Source: Paenibacillus glycanilyticus
GTDB lineage: Bacteria > Bacillota > Bacilli > Paenibacillales > Paenibacillaceae
Reading direction: 5' to 3'
Assembly (NCBI RefSeq): GCF_023715145.1
Contig: NZ_JAMBNP010000007.1
Location: 186,001-250,000, forward strand
DNA length: 64,000 nt
In this document: in pieces, positions 17,035-24,198 of the stretch
Layout of the letters: each line of letters begins with the position of its first letter
Numbering within the stretch: position 1 is the stretch's first letter
The notes under the pieces: model-generated
The model's input: the letters and a program-made list of their open reading frames with translations, nothing else
The model's database searches: none
What the model was told of the DNA's origin: nothing
Translations under genes and position numbers: made by a program

Positions 17035-17796
17035 ATGTCATTCCCCGTCTGGATTAATCTTGGTTTTGTTAAGCTGCATCCGCATGCGGTCTTTGAAACA
17101 CTGGCTTATTTTATAGGCTTCCGAGTGTATCTCTACACCCGCACCAAGGACAAGATTCCGATCGTGCAGGGCATGTGGGTGATTGTTGGCGCCATACTTG
17201 GTGCCGCTATCGGATCTAAGCTGCTGTATTGGTTCGAGGATCCGCAGCTGACGCTTGCCAACTGGAACAGCTACACCTACCTCATGGAGGGCAAAACGAT
17301 TGTTGGCGGGCTGCTTGGCGGACTAATTGGCGTCGAATGGACGAAGAAGCGAATTGGCTATTCCCGCTCCACGGGTGATGACATGGCCTTGCCGCTTATC
17401 GTCGGCATGGTGATCGGACGGATTGGCTGCTTCCTGACCGGCCTTGATGATCATACCTACGGCGTGGCCACTACCTGGATTACAGGAATCGATTTCGGCG
17501 ACGGCGTCTTCAGGCATCCGACGCAGCTCTATGAGATTGCCTTCCTGCTGCTGCTTGGAGCCTTCCTCTTCCACTGGAAAAGGAGAGGCACCTTGCCTGA
17601 CGGAGCGATCTTCCAGCTGTTTATGACCGGGTATCTGTCATTCCGTTTCGCGATCGATTTCACGAAGCCTACGCCTCACTTCTATCTCGGACTGAACCAT
17701 ATTCAGCTTGCCTGTATCGCCGGGCTAATCTATTACTTTGTTCTCCTATCCAAGTGGCTGGTGCAGCCGCAACGCTCACATAGAAAGGAACGATAA
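17035..17796 (+). CDS. Lgt-like membrane protein lacking key Lgt residues
   Basis: A 253-residue polytopic membrane protein of the prolipoprotein diacylglyceryl transferase family. Family blocks are present but altered. The region equal to HGGL reads KTIVGGLLGG, with Val90 where Lgt has its essential His. The signature GRxGNF reads GRIGCF (129-134), with Cys132 replacing the essential Asn and two extra residues before the conserved YG. RHPTQLYE (160-167) is kept, and the late RFxxEFxR block reads RFAIDFTKP. It therefore probably handles a lipid by the Lgt fold without being the housekeeping lipoprotein transferase. ATG 17035 is chosen because GGAG lies nine bases upstream; TTG 17023 is an alternative. 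The radical SAM gene starts 2 bp after its stop. Confidence 0.8.
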   Translation: MSFPVWINLGFVKLHPHAVFETLAYFIGFRVYLYTRTKDKIPIVQGMWVIVGAILGAAIGSKLLYWFEDPQLTLANWNSYTYLMEGKTIVGGLLGGLIGVEWTKKRIGYSRSTGDDMALPLIVGMVIGRIGCFLTGLDDHTYGVATTWITGIDFGDGVFRHPTQLYEIAFLLLLGAFLFHWKRRGTLPDGAIFQLFMTGYLSFRFAIDFTKPTPHFYLGLNHIQLACIAGLIYYFVLLSKWLVQPQRSHRKER

Positions 17797-17798
17797 CG

Positions 17799-19241
17799 AT
17801 GACAACCAAAAACAGACCCTACATTTTCTACGAGCTGACGAATAGCGTATGCTCCAAATGTTTGCGCAAGGTGGAAGCGAAGGTCATTATTGAGGATAAT
17901 CAGGTATTCCTTCTGAAATATTGCGGGCAGCATGGCCGGGAAAAGGTGCTGATCGCAAGCGATGCGGACTATTACAAGAAATGCCGGGAGTTTCTGAAGC
18001 CTGCGGAGATGCCGGAGGTGTGGAACACCCCGATCCGCTACGGCTGTCCTTATGATTGCGGGCTATGTCCCGATCACGAGCAGCATAGCTGCCTGACGCT
18101 GCTGGAGATTACGGAACGCTGCAACCTGCAGTGCCCGATTTGCTACGCGGAGTCTTCCCCGCATGCGGGCTCCTATCGATCGCTGGAGCAGATCGAATTC
18201 ATGCTTGATGCTATCGTCCGCAACGAAGGCGAGCCGGATATCGTACAGATCAGCGGGGGCGAGCCCACGATCCACCCGCAGTTCTTCGAGATTCTCGATT
18301 TGGTCAAAAGCAAGCCGATCAAGCATGTCATGGTGAACACCAACGGCCTTCGCATAGCGCAGGACAGGAAATTCGCCGAGCGGCTGGCGCAATATATGCC
18401 GGGGTTCGAAATCTATCTGCAATTCGACAGCTTCGAGGAAGAGACGCTGAAGGAGCTGCGCGGGGTTGATCTGCGCGATGTGCGCCGCCGGGCGCTGGAG
18501 CATTTGAACGAATTCAATATTTCGACCACTCTTGTCGTCACCCTCAAGAAAGGTCTTAACGACCATGAGATTGGCGATATTATTCAATACGGCCTGAAGC
18601 AGCGCGCTGTACGCGGCGTAACGTTCCAGCCGATTCAGGCGGCCGGGCGGCTCGAGGAGTTCGATCCTGCCACGGACCGTTTGACTCTAAGCGAAGTGCG
18701 GCAGGGCATTATTGATCAATCGGGTGTTTTCCGCCCGGAAGACATGATTCCGGTGCCATGCCACCCCGATGCCTTGGCAATGGGCTATGCATTAAAGCTT
18801 GGCGGACAGGCTATCCCGTTAACGGGGTTAATCGATCCGCAAATTCTGCTCGACGGCGGCCGCAATACGATCGTGTTCGAGCAGGATGAGACGCTGAAGG
18901 AGCGGATTTTCGAGCTGTTCTCAACCGCGCATTCCCCAACGTCTTCCGCCTTGTCGCTCAAAAGTCTTCTGTGCTGCCTGCCGCTTGTATCCGTGCCGGA
19001 GCATATCAGCTACGACAATGTATTTCGGGTCATCATCATGCAGTTTCTGGATCCGTACAACTTCGATGTACGCTCCGTCAAGAAATCCTGCGTGCATATT
19101 GCGCATCCGGATGGCAGAATCATTCCTTTTGACACCTACAATATGTTCTACCGAACAGCTGAGCAGGAGCAGAAGCTCGCTGAGCTGAGAGAAGAATTTG
19201 ACATGCGTCCGGGAGGTAAGGTTTATGACTGGAGCCAATGA
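17799..19241 (+). CDS. Radical SAM protein of the MJ0619/Tes-like family
   Basis: A 480-residue metalloprotein. The radical SAM motif is C108-X3-C112-X2-C115 (ERCNLQCPICYAE), and GGEP (153-156) binds SAM. Ahead of it are a rubredoxin- or zinc-like site (C18, C21, C42, H45) and a second cysteine group (GCPYDCGLCPDH with C83, C87, C90, plus C98). The C-terminal part has CVHIAHPDGRIIPFD. This layout is that of the COG1964 family, whose archaeal member MJ0619 (Tes) couples lipid tails to make tetraethers. A lipid substrate is therefore plausible and is supported by the neighbouring Lgt-like gene, but it is inference. It is translationally linked to the genes on both sides. Confidence 0.8.
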   Translation: MTTKNRPYIFYELTNSVCSKCLRKVEAKVIIEDNQVFLLKYCGQHGREKVLIASDADYYKKCREFLKPAEMPEVWNTPIRYGCPYDCGLCPDHEQHSCLTLLEITERCNLQCPICYAESSPHAGSYRSLEQIEFMLDAIVRNEGEPDIVQISGGEPTIHPQFFEILDLVKSKPIKHVMVNTNGLRIAQDRKFAERLAQYMPGFEIYLQFDSFEEETLKELRGVDLRDVRRRALEHLNEFNISTTLVVTLKKGLNDHEIGDIIQYGLKQRAVRGVTFQPIQAAGRLEEFDPATDRLTLSEVRQGIIDQSGVFRPEDMIPVPCHPDALAMGYALKLGGQAIPLTGLIDPQILLDGGRNTIVFEQDETLKERIFELFSTAHSPTSSALSLKSLLCCLPLVSVPEHISYDNVFRVIIMQFLDPYNFDVRSVKKSCVHIAHPDGRIIPFDTYNMFYRTAEQEQKLAELREEFDMRPGGKVYDWSQ

Positions 19242-19548
19242 CGGGGATAACCACGCCAATCAGCCGGGCAGCCCAAACAAATCGCCGTATCAAAAATCTC
19301 CTCATCATGTAAAGCATGTATTTCTGGGAATCGGGATATTGGCCGTCTTGCACTGTTTGCTGTTTCTCTTCCCGATCGGCTTCTTCTTCATAAGCATTGC
19401 TCAAATTGTCTACCTGCTGCCTGCGATTCTGATTTTCAATAAAAGAACCGGCATCGTCCAAGGCCTGCTGATCGGCGCCGGCATTACGTTTCTCGTCAAC
19501 GCGGCCTGCTTTGGACTTCTGGTCAGCGGCAACTTCCCGTTGCCTTAA
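19225..19548 (+). CDS. Small membrane protein, third gene of the Lgt-like/radical SAM operon
   Basis: A 107-residue protein with a hydrophilic, Asn/His/Pro-rich N-terminus (about 1-30) and three hydrophobic helices (about 32-52, 54-72 and 79-100). The ATG at 19225 follows GGAGGTAAG by 8 bp, and the gene overlaps the end of the radical SAM gene by 17 bp, so the three genes are one transcription unit closed by the terminator at 19567-19606. I do not recognise the family. Its position suggests a membrane partner or anchor for the radical SAM enzyme. Confidence 0.75.
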   Translation: MTGANDGDNHANQPGSPNKSPYQKSPHHVKHVFLGIGILAVLHCLLFLFPIGFFFISIAQIVYLLPAILIFNKRTGIVQGLLIGAGITFLVNAACFGLLVSGNFPLP

Positions 19549-19566
19549 AATTTATCGGGATAAACT

Positions 19567-19606
19567 AAAGGCCGGGAGCCTCCACGCAGGAGACTCCCGG
19601 CCTTTA
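19567..19606 (+). terminator. Terminator of the Lgt-like/radical SAM operon
   Basis: GGCCGGGAG pairs with CTCCCGGCC followed by TTT, 20 bp after the last gene. The stem is almost the same as that of the terminator at 16021-16059. Confidence 0.85.
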
Positions 19607-19613
19607 CCCTTCC

Positions 19614-19850
19614 TTACATCGGCCTTCCGGCCATAGCTTCAATAAGCTTATTGATCTCTCCTCGGAGCAGCCCTCCGTGATAGCAGATGACGGCTTCTAT
19701 CTCAAAGCCCTTGAATTTCTCTACGGAGCGAAGCGCCTGCTCCATATCGACCGTCGAATACGGAGATGACGGCAGCAGCTCGCCGCATGGCTTAATAAGT
19801 GGCTGCGTTAGGCTTAATGAGTAGACGGAGGGCAGATACGATACATGTGA
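19614..19850 (-). pseudogene. C-terminal relic of an MBL-fold metallo-hydrolase
   Basis: A minus-strand frame ending at 19614 encodes about 75 residues resembling the end of a metallo-beta-lactamase-fold protein (STVDMEQALRSVEKF, AVICYHGGLLRGEINKLIE). No start codon, HxHxDH metal motif or upstream body is present. It is a remnant. Confidence 0.55.
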
Positions 19851-19884
19851 TCGTGGCCGCGTCGTGGATTGGCGGCCACTGGGG

Positions 19885-20127
19885 ATGCTGGTGCTTGGCC
19901 TGTAGATGGGTATCTTGTTTCTGGATAATTGGACGGCGTCACTGGCGGATATGATCTCGGAGATGGGTTTTGCAGCCTCATGGAATTAGACCTACCAGGC
20001 TACCTGGCTGTCCATGATTATCATGGCAAGATTTAATTTATTATGTCTCCTCCTAATTGTTTTCATTACTTATTTCAAGCCATTCGGGAAGATCAAGACG
20101 AAATCCATCCAACCGGAGAGGAGCTAA
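19885..20127 (+). pseudogene. Relic of a membrane protein C-terminus
   Basis: One plus-strand frame with in-frame TAG codons at 19903 and 19987 encodes hydrophobic segments (MGILFLDNWTASLAD; FNLLCLLLIVFITYF) ending in a basic tail and TAA at 20125. GGAGAGGAG at the end then leads to an ATG at 20134 that opens only a 16-residue peptide (to 20184). This looks like the decayed end of one gene and beginning of the next in a lost operon. Confidence 0.45.
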
Positions 20128-20325
20128 TTACTCATGACTACAAAAGATATCGTTCCTTTCGTTATCACGGAGAAGCGGCACTAAAATTTTAAATTTACTA
20201 TTTCTTCATATCCAAGAAATATAAACCGTTTCCGATATAAACAGTATGAGCTCAAAAACTACAGGGCTTTGCAATTACTTGTCTTGACGACATTCGTTGC
20301 ATTCTAAAGGGGAGGAATGATTTTG

Positions 20326-21330
20326 ATGAAAAAGAAAATCGCAGGCATCGCCTTAGCTATACTTCTCTGCTCTTACGCATCGCTTAGCTTTGCCAGCACA
20401 AAGACATCCGCGGATTTCACTGATCTTAAGGACTTGGACGCGGCTACAAAAGCCAAATTCGACGCCATGATCAGCGCGGGAATCTTCGACGGCGTGTCCG
20501 ACACAACGTTTGGCCTGAAGGACGAGATGAACCGCGCCCAGTTCGCGAAGATCGCGGCCCTCATCACGGGCCTCAAGGTGGATGACGCTCTGAAGACATC
20601 CAGCTTCAAGGATGTGAAAGCCGATGACGCGGCAAACGGCTATGCTCTTCCGTACATTGAAGCACTTAAGAATGCAGGCATTACGGAGGGCTACGGAGCA
20701 GGCATTTACGATCCGGCAGGCAAAGTAACCAAAGAACAGCTCGCAACCTTCCTGGTCCGGGTTCTAGGCAAAGATACGGACGCAAAAACCAAGGACGGTT
20801 CGGATACAACCGTATCGGATTGGGCGCAAGGTTATGTGGCGCTGGCTCTTGAGTTAAAGATTCTGAATAATGGCACTGACGGAAAATTTGGCGGACAAGC
20901 CAATGCAACACGCGACTTGCTGCTGACAGGTTCGTACGAAGCCAAACAGCAGTATGTACCGCCAACCCCAAGCCCTACTCCAACGCCAACACCGGTGTAC
21001 ACATCGCCTCCAGCGAGTACTCCTCAGCCGAGCGCGTCTCCAGAACAGCCATCCGCTTCACCTGGGGAATCGCCATCTACAACTCCTGAGGAGCCAACTA
21101 ACTCCCCGGAGGAACCGACTTACTCTCCGGAAGAGCCGACTTACTCCCCGGAGGAACCGACTTACTCTCCGGAAGAGCCAACTTACTCTCCGGAAGAGCC
21201 AACTTACTCTCCGGAGGAACCGACTTACTCCCCAGGGGAGCCAACTTACTCTCCGGGGATTCCATCGCCACCTATTCCAACATGTCCAGATCCATCTCAG
21301 CTTTTCCCACTATGTATGCCATTGGTTTAA
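20326..21330 (+). CDS. Exported S-layer-homology (SLH) protein with Pro-rich tail
   Basis: A 334-residue secreted protein. The signal peptide (MKKKIAGIALAILLCSYASLSFAS) is followed by about two and a half SLH motifs (DAMISAGIFDGVSDTTFG, MNRAQFAKIAALITG, YIEALKNAGITEGYG, VTKEQLATFLVRVLG), which bind pyruvylated secondary wall polymer. From about residue 205 the chain is low complexity: a short PTPTP run, Ser/Pro/Gln-rich sequence, then about eight acidic heptads of the EEPTYSP type. The tail ends in a Cys- and Pro-containing segment. Only wall-binding and spacer parts are visible, with no catalytic domain. ATG 20326 is used because GGGGAGGA is 10 bp upstream; ATG 20317 is too close to it. Confidence 0.9.
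   Translation: MKKKIAGIALAILLCSYASLSFASTKTSADFTDLKDLDAATKAKFDAMISAGIFDGVSDTTFGLKDEMNRAQFAKIAALITGLKVDDALKTSSFKDVKADDAANGYALPYIEALKNAGITEGYGAGIYDPAGKVTKEQLATFLVRVLGKDTDAKTKDGSDTTVSDWAQGYVALALELKILNNGTDGKFGGQANATRDLLLTGSYEAKQQYVPPTPSPTPTPTPVYTSPPASTPQPSASPEQPSASPGESPSTTPEEPTNSPEEPTYSPEEPTYSPEEPTYSPEEPTYSPEEPTYSPEEPTYSPGEPTYSPGIPSPPIPTCPDPSQLFPLCMPLV
21070..21260 (+). repeat. 21-bp coding repeat (EEPTYSP heptads)
   Basis: About eight imperfect 21-bp units inside the SLH gene encode variants of EEPT(Y/N)SP. Third-position changes between units (for example GGAGGAACC against GGAAGAGCC) show that the array is not freshly amplified. Copy number could vary between strains. Confidence 0.85.
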
Positions 21331-21340
21331 ATCAACAAAT

Positions 21341-21369
21341 GTGCGGGAGCTTCTCCCGCACCTTATTCT
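21341..21369. terminator. Hairpin between the SLH gene and the VOC gene
   Basis: GTGCGGGAG pairs with CTCCCGCAC around CTT, followed by CTTATTCTT. It lies between convergent genes and may end both. Confidence 0.65.
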
Positions 21370-21379
21370 TATCTCGATA

Positions 21380-21757
21380 TTAATCCCTATAGTAAGAAAG
21401 CACCCAGCATACGCCGTTTCGGTCCGTCACAATCGCAAGATATCCATTGAACGGAGCTTCATACATCTCGGTTTGGACCGTTCCGCTCCCCGCAAACTCG
21501 GCATAGATTCTTTTGAATGTTTCTTCCGTGTCGAGCTTCAGAAACACTCTCACATAATCGCCTTTCACGGCCGGCTTGGCTGCCTGCGTATCCGCGAACT
21601 TTAAGGATGCTCCTTCCACGTGGAGATCCGCATTTAGAACGATATCCCCCTGCCGGCGCAGAATCACGATCTCGCCGCCAAAGACGCTTTGATAATACTT
21701 GATTTCCTCTTTGCAATTCTCCACTGCGATAAATGGCTGAGCAATCATTCTAACCAT
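21380..21757 (-). CDS. VOC-family (PhnB-like) protein
   Basis: A 125-residue protein of the glyoxalase/bleomycin-resistance fold. IAQPFIAVENCKEEIKYYQS and VFGGEIV open the first beta-alpha-beta-beta-beta unit, and NGYLAIVTDRNGVCWVLSY closes the second. The pattern is closest to PhnB/3-demethylubiquinone-methyltransferase-like members, many of which have lost metal binding. It starts 6 bp after the MarR stop codon, so the two form an operon and the product may act in the response that MarR controls. Confidence 0.85.
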   Translation of the reverse strand: MVRMIAQPFIAVENCKEEIKYYQSVFGGEIVILRRQGDIVLNADLHVEGASLKFADTQAAKPAVKGDYVRVFLKLDTEETFKRIYAEFAGSGTVQTEMYEAPFNGYLAIVTDRNGVCWVLSYYRD

Positions 21758-21763
21758 CCTCCC

Positions 21764-22210
21764 TTAATCCATTAAATTGTGAAGCACTTTCTTTAACAGC
21801 CTTAACAGCAGGTCATATTCCTCATCGCTGATACCGCTTCTGGTCTTGTTTTTGATCCGGCTTAAGGCTTCCTGCACCTTGGGCACCACTTCGTGGCCCG
21901 CCTCTGTCAAATAAAGCAGATGGTAGCGGTTATCTGCCGGATCGGGCTCTCTGCGCACGTAGCCCTCCGCTTCCAGCTTGGCGATAGCCTTCGCCGTAGT
22001 CGTCTTGTCAATAAACAGCTTCTCGCTTAAAGCCTTCTGCGTAACGGGCTGCCCGGAGGCAATCGCCATCAGAAAAATATACTGACCGCTCCCAATCTGA
22101 TACGGCGCAAGCTCAGCCGAGATGTGAACCTGCATGTGGCGGTAGATCGCCGAAATGTAAGGACCATGCGATTCCGAAGCATTCTCTTGTCCTTTCCAAC
22201 TTTCGCTCAA
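21764..22210 (-). CDS. MarR-family transcriptional regulator
   Basis: A 148-residue winged-helix repressor. The DNA-binding part is visible as VTQKALSEKLFIDKTTTAKAI and the wing as GYVRREPDPADNRYHLLYLT, where the DxR element is standard. The start is placed at a TTG (22208-22210) because GGAGGAGGAG lies just upstream; an in-frame ATG farther up would place the ribosome-binding site inside the coding region. It is the first gene of a two-gene operon with the VOC protein, and a duplicated 25-bp element lies in its promoter region. Confidence 0.88.
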   Translation of the reverse strand: MSESWKGQENASESHGPYISAIYRHMQVHISAELAPYQIGSGQYIFLMAIASGQPVTQKALSEKLFIDKTTTAKAIAKLEAEGYVRREPDPADNRYHLLYLTEAGHEVVPKVQEALSRIKNKTRSGISDEEYDLLLRLLKKVLHNLMD

Positions 22211-22226
22211 GTGATCTCCTCCTCCC

Positions 22227-22288
22227 AAATAGAATGCTATTGCAACTAATTTCATCATATGCGAAATAGAATGCTATTGCAACTAATT
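22227..22288. promoter_or_regulatory. Two identical 25-bp direct repeats, candidate MarR operators
   Basis: AAATAGAATGCTATTGCAAC plus the next five bases occurs identically at 22227-22251 and 22264-22288, 37 bp apart. Each copy contains a near-palindrome AATAGAATGCTATT. They lie directly upstream of the MarR start and probably mediate autorepression. Confidence 0.65.
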
Positions 22289-22382
22289 AGGGCGAAGAGA
22301 CGTACTCGGGATATTTTCCGGGAGATTATTCATAATAAGTACAATTGCGAATATGATCTACTTCCCCTTTTCCAGTTTTTTA

Positions 22383-22421
22383 AGAACGATCAGTAAAAAA
22401 TAATTCTTTACCGGTCGTTCT
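22383..22421. promoter_or_regulatory. Inverted repeat, candidate TetR operator
   Basis: AGAACGATCAGTAAA faces TTTACCGGTCGTTCT across nine AT-rich bases, 40 bp before the TetR start. A copy of the left arm (AGAACGATCA) recurs upstream of the SDR gene at 23054. Confidence 0.65.
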
Positions 22422-22461
22422 CAATATGATATTCTTGTTTTCGAAAGGAGGCCGTGAACAC

Positions 22462-23037
22462 TTGGGCAGAAGCAAAGAATTTGATGAAGACGCTGTGCTG
22501 CTGAAGGCGATGAAGCTGTTCTGGACCCAAGGCTACGAGAAGACCTCCATGCAGGATCTTGTCGAGCATATGGGCATTCACAGACGGAGCATATACGATA
22601 CATTCGGTGATAAACATGCCTTATATTTGCTCGCTTTGAAGCGTTATGGCGATACGGTCTGGAAGTCCATTGAACAGAGGGCGAACGGTTCGTTCACGTC
22701 CAAGGCTGCCATCCGTACCCTGCTCGAAGCCGCTGTTGCGGAGAATGAGGAACGCCCGCAAGGATGCCTGATGGTTAATACCGCCGTGGAGCTTGCGGTG
22801 CATGATCCCGAGTTTGAAGCTTGCGTCAGCCAGAGCTGGGACATTACCGAAGAGCTTATACGCGATCTCATTATAAAAGGCCAGCAGACCGGTGAACTCG
22901 CCGCAGAGCTTGATGCGGATTTGTTAGCTTCCTACTTCAACAATGCGCTGACGGGACTTCGGGTGATAGTTAAGACCCAATACAAAAGAGAGAAATTACA
23001 TCAGATTATTGAAACGACAATGTCTATGCTGGATTAA
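22462..23037 (+). CDS. TetR/AcrR-family regulator
   Basis: A 191-residue regulator. The helix-turn-helix is seen in ALKAM/FWTQGYEKTSMQDLVEHMGI and RRSIYDTFGDKHALYLLAL, the pattern of the family with the C-terminal domain of the PsrA/YxaF type (GCLMVNTAVELA). TTG at 22462 is the likely start: AAAGGAGG lies ten bases upstream, and the remaining upstream frame reads through the ribosome-binding site. It precedes the SDR gene by 84 bp on the same strand, and both have the AGAACGATCA motif upstream, so the SDR is the likely target. Confidence 0.88.
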   Translation: MGRSKEFDEDAVLLKAMKLFWTQGYEKTSMQDLVEHMGIHRRSIYDTFGDKHALYLLALKRYGDTVWKSIEQRANGSFTSKAAIRTLLEAAVAENEERPQGCLMVNTAVELAVHDPEFEACVSQSWDITEELIRDLIIKGQQTGELAAELDADLLASYFNNALTGLRVIVKTQYKREKLHQIIETTMSMLD

Positions 23038-23053
23038 TTTTTTTAAATTTTCT

Positions 23054-23067
23054 AGAACGATCATTCT
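23054..23067. promoter_or_regulatory. Second copy of the TetR motif before the SDR gene
   Basis: AGAACGATCATTCT is a short inverted repeat whose first ten bases equal the left arm of the operator at 22383. It lies about 55 bp before the SDR start. Confidence 0.55.
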
Positions 23068-23121
23068 TAAATTTTAAGTACTATTGCGGTAATAATAAAA
23101 CCTGAAGGAGTAGTGATTACA

Positions 23122-23895
23122 ATGGCTAAATTAAACGGAAAAGTTGCATTGATTACGGGAGGAAACAGCGGGATCGGGCTGGCTACGGCAAAAAAATTCG
23201 TTGCGGAGGGCGCAAAGGTCGTTATTACGGGCCGCAATCAGGATTCTTTAACAGCAGCCGTTAAGGAGCTTGGCGAAGAGCATGCTCTCGCTGTTCAGGC
23301 CGAAGCAGCAGATCCGGCAGGTTCAGAAAAGGCCGTTGCGGCAGCTATTGAACGGTTTGGCAGACTGGACATTGTTTTTGCCAATGCCGGTATTTCAGGC
23401 GGTACGCCTCTAGGCGATACGAAACTGGATGATTTCGAACAAATTCTGAAGGTAAACGTAACCGGGGTCTTCTTCACCGTGCAGGCGGCAGTACCGCATT
23501 TGCAAGCAGGCGCTTCGATTATCCTTGTGGGCTCGGTCCTTGCCACAACGGGCGGATTGACAAGAGCCGCTTATGCAGCCAGCAAAGGCGCTGTCACTAG
23601 TATGGCAAGAGTATTCGCCTCCGAATTGTCCCCGCGCGGCATCCGGGTGAATACCGTTGTGCCGGGTGCAACAAAAACGCCTATCTGGAAAGCAACGGAT
23701 GCTGACCACATGGCGAAGCTGGAGGCCGGTCTATCCAAAACCATTCCGCTTGGCCGTCTTGGCGAACCGGACGAAATCGCGAATGCCGTGCTTTTCCTGG
23801 CTTCGGATGATTCCTCCTTCGTGCAGGCAGCCCAGCTTCAAGTGGACGGCGGCGCAGACGGCGCACCGTTTGGCGCTCCAATCTACCGCCAATAA
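23122..23895 (+). CDS. SDR-family oxidoreductase (TetR-linked)
   Basis: A 257-residue classical SDR. It shows ITGGNSGIGLATA (cofactor loop), ANAGISGG, a catalytic Ser in ILVGSVLATTGG and YAASK. The C-terminal pattern FVQAAQLQVDGGADG is typical of full-length enzymes. Such TetR-paired SDRs often act on xenobiotic carbonyls, but no substrate can be read from the sequence. ATG 23122 is preferred over GTG 23113, which is only about 3 bp from GGAG. It is unrelated at gene-context level to the SDR at 16 kb. Confidence 0.9.
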   Translation: MAKLNGKVALITGGNSGIGLATAKKFVAEGAKVVITGRNQDSLTAAVKELGEEHALAVQAEAADPAGSEKAVAAAIERFGRLDIVFANAGISGGTPLGDTKLDDFEQILKVNVTGVFFTVQAAVPHLQAGASIILVGSVLATTGGLTRAAYAASKGAVTSMARVFASELSPRGIRVNTVVPGATKTPIWKATDADHMAKLEAGLSKTIPLGRLGEPDEIANAVLFLASDDSSFVQAAQLQVDGGADGAPFGAPIYRQ

Positions 23896-23911
23896 AAGAT
23901 CAATAAATACA

Positions 23912-23959
23912 AAGCCGTTCCTGCTGGAGGGTCTCCCCTCTTCGGGAACGGCCTTTTTT
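23912..23959 (+). terminator. Terminator after the TetR-linked SDR
   Basis: GCCGTTCC pairs with GGAACGGC over a 23-base loop containing its own small stem, followed by CTTTTTT. Confidence 0.85.
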
Positions 23960-23985
23960 AGTTCATTTCCGGTCAACCTCTTCCT

Positions 23986-24198
23986 TTACTCCTTTTTCAA
24001 TCCCTTCGTAATCGTCACAAGGACAAGACCAACCGCCAGAATAACCGCCCATGCGGCAAAGGATGGCCATCCCACCGGTAACAAGCCTAGGAACTGATAC
24101 TTCAGCTCATGCGTGAAAATGGCTTTAATCAGCGGCTGGACGACCGTAGCAAGACCAACCAAGCTTAGGATAATCCCGAGAATTTGCAGCCCGTCATT
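23986..24198 (-). pseudogene. Small membrane-protein reading frame with no usable start
   Basis: The minus strand carries an open frame of about 70 codons after the TetR gene, encoding two hydrophobic helices (LQILGIILSLVGLATVVQPL and SFAAWAVILAVGLVLVTI) and a KGLKKE tail. It looks protein-like, but no ATG, GTG or well-placed TTG opens it. The only ATG (in GAATGACGGG, overlapping the TetR stop) is out of frame by one base. One inserted A after ATGA would give an ATGA-coupled gene starting MNGLQILG. It is either a start-codon frameshift or a gene using a rare start. Confidence 0.5.

Noticed and set aside
20954..21604. 216-codon plus-strand frame overlapping the SLH tail
   Set aside because: It reads the heptad-coding repeats in another frame and then runs antisense through the VOC gene. 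There is no ribosome-binding site.
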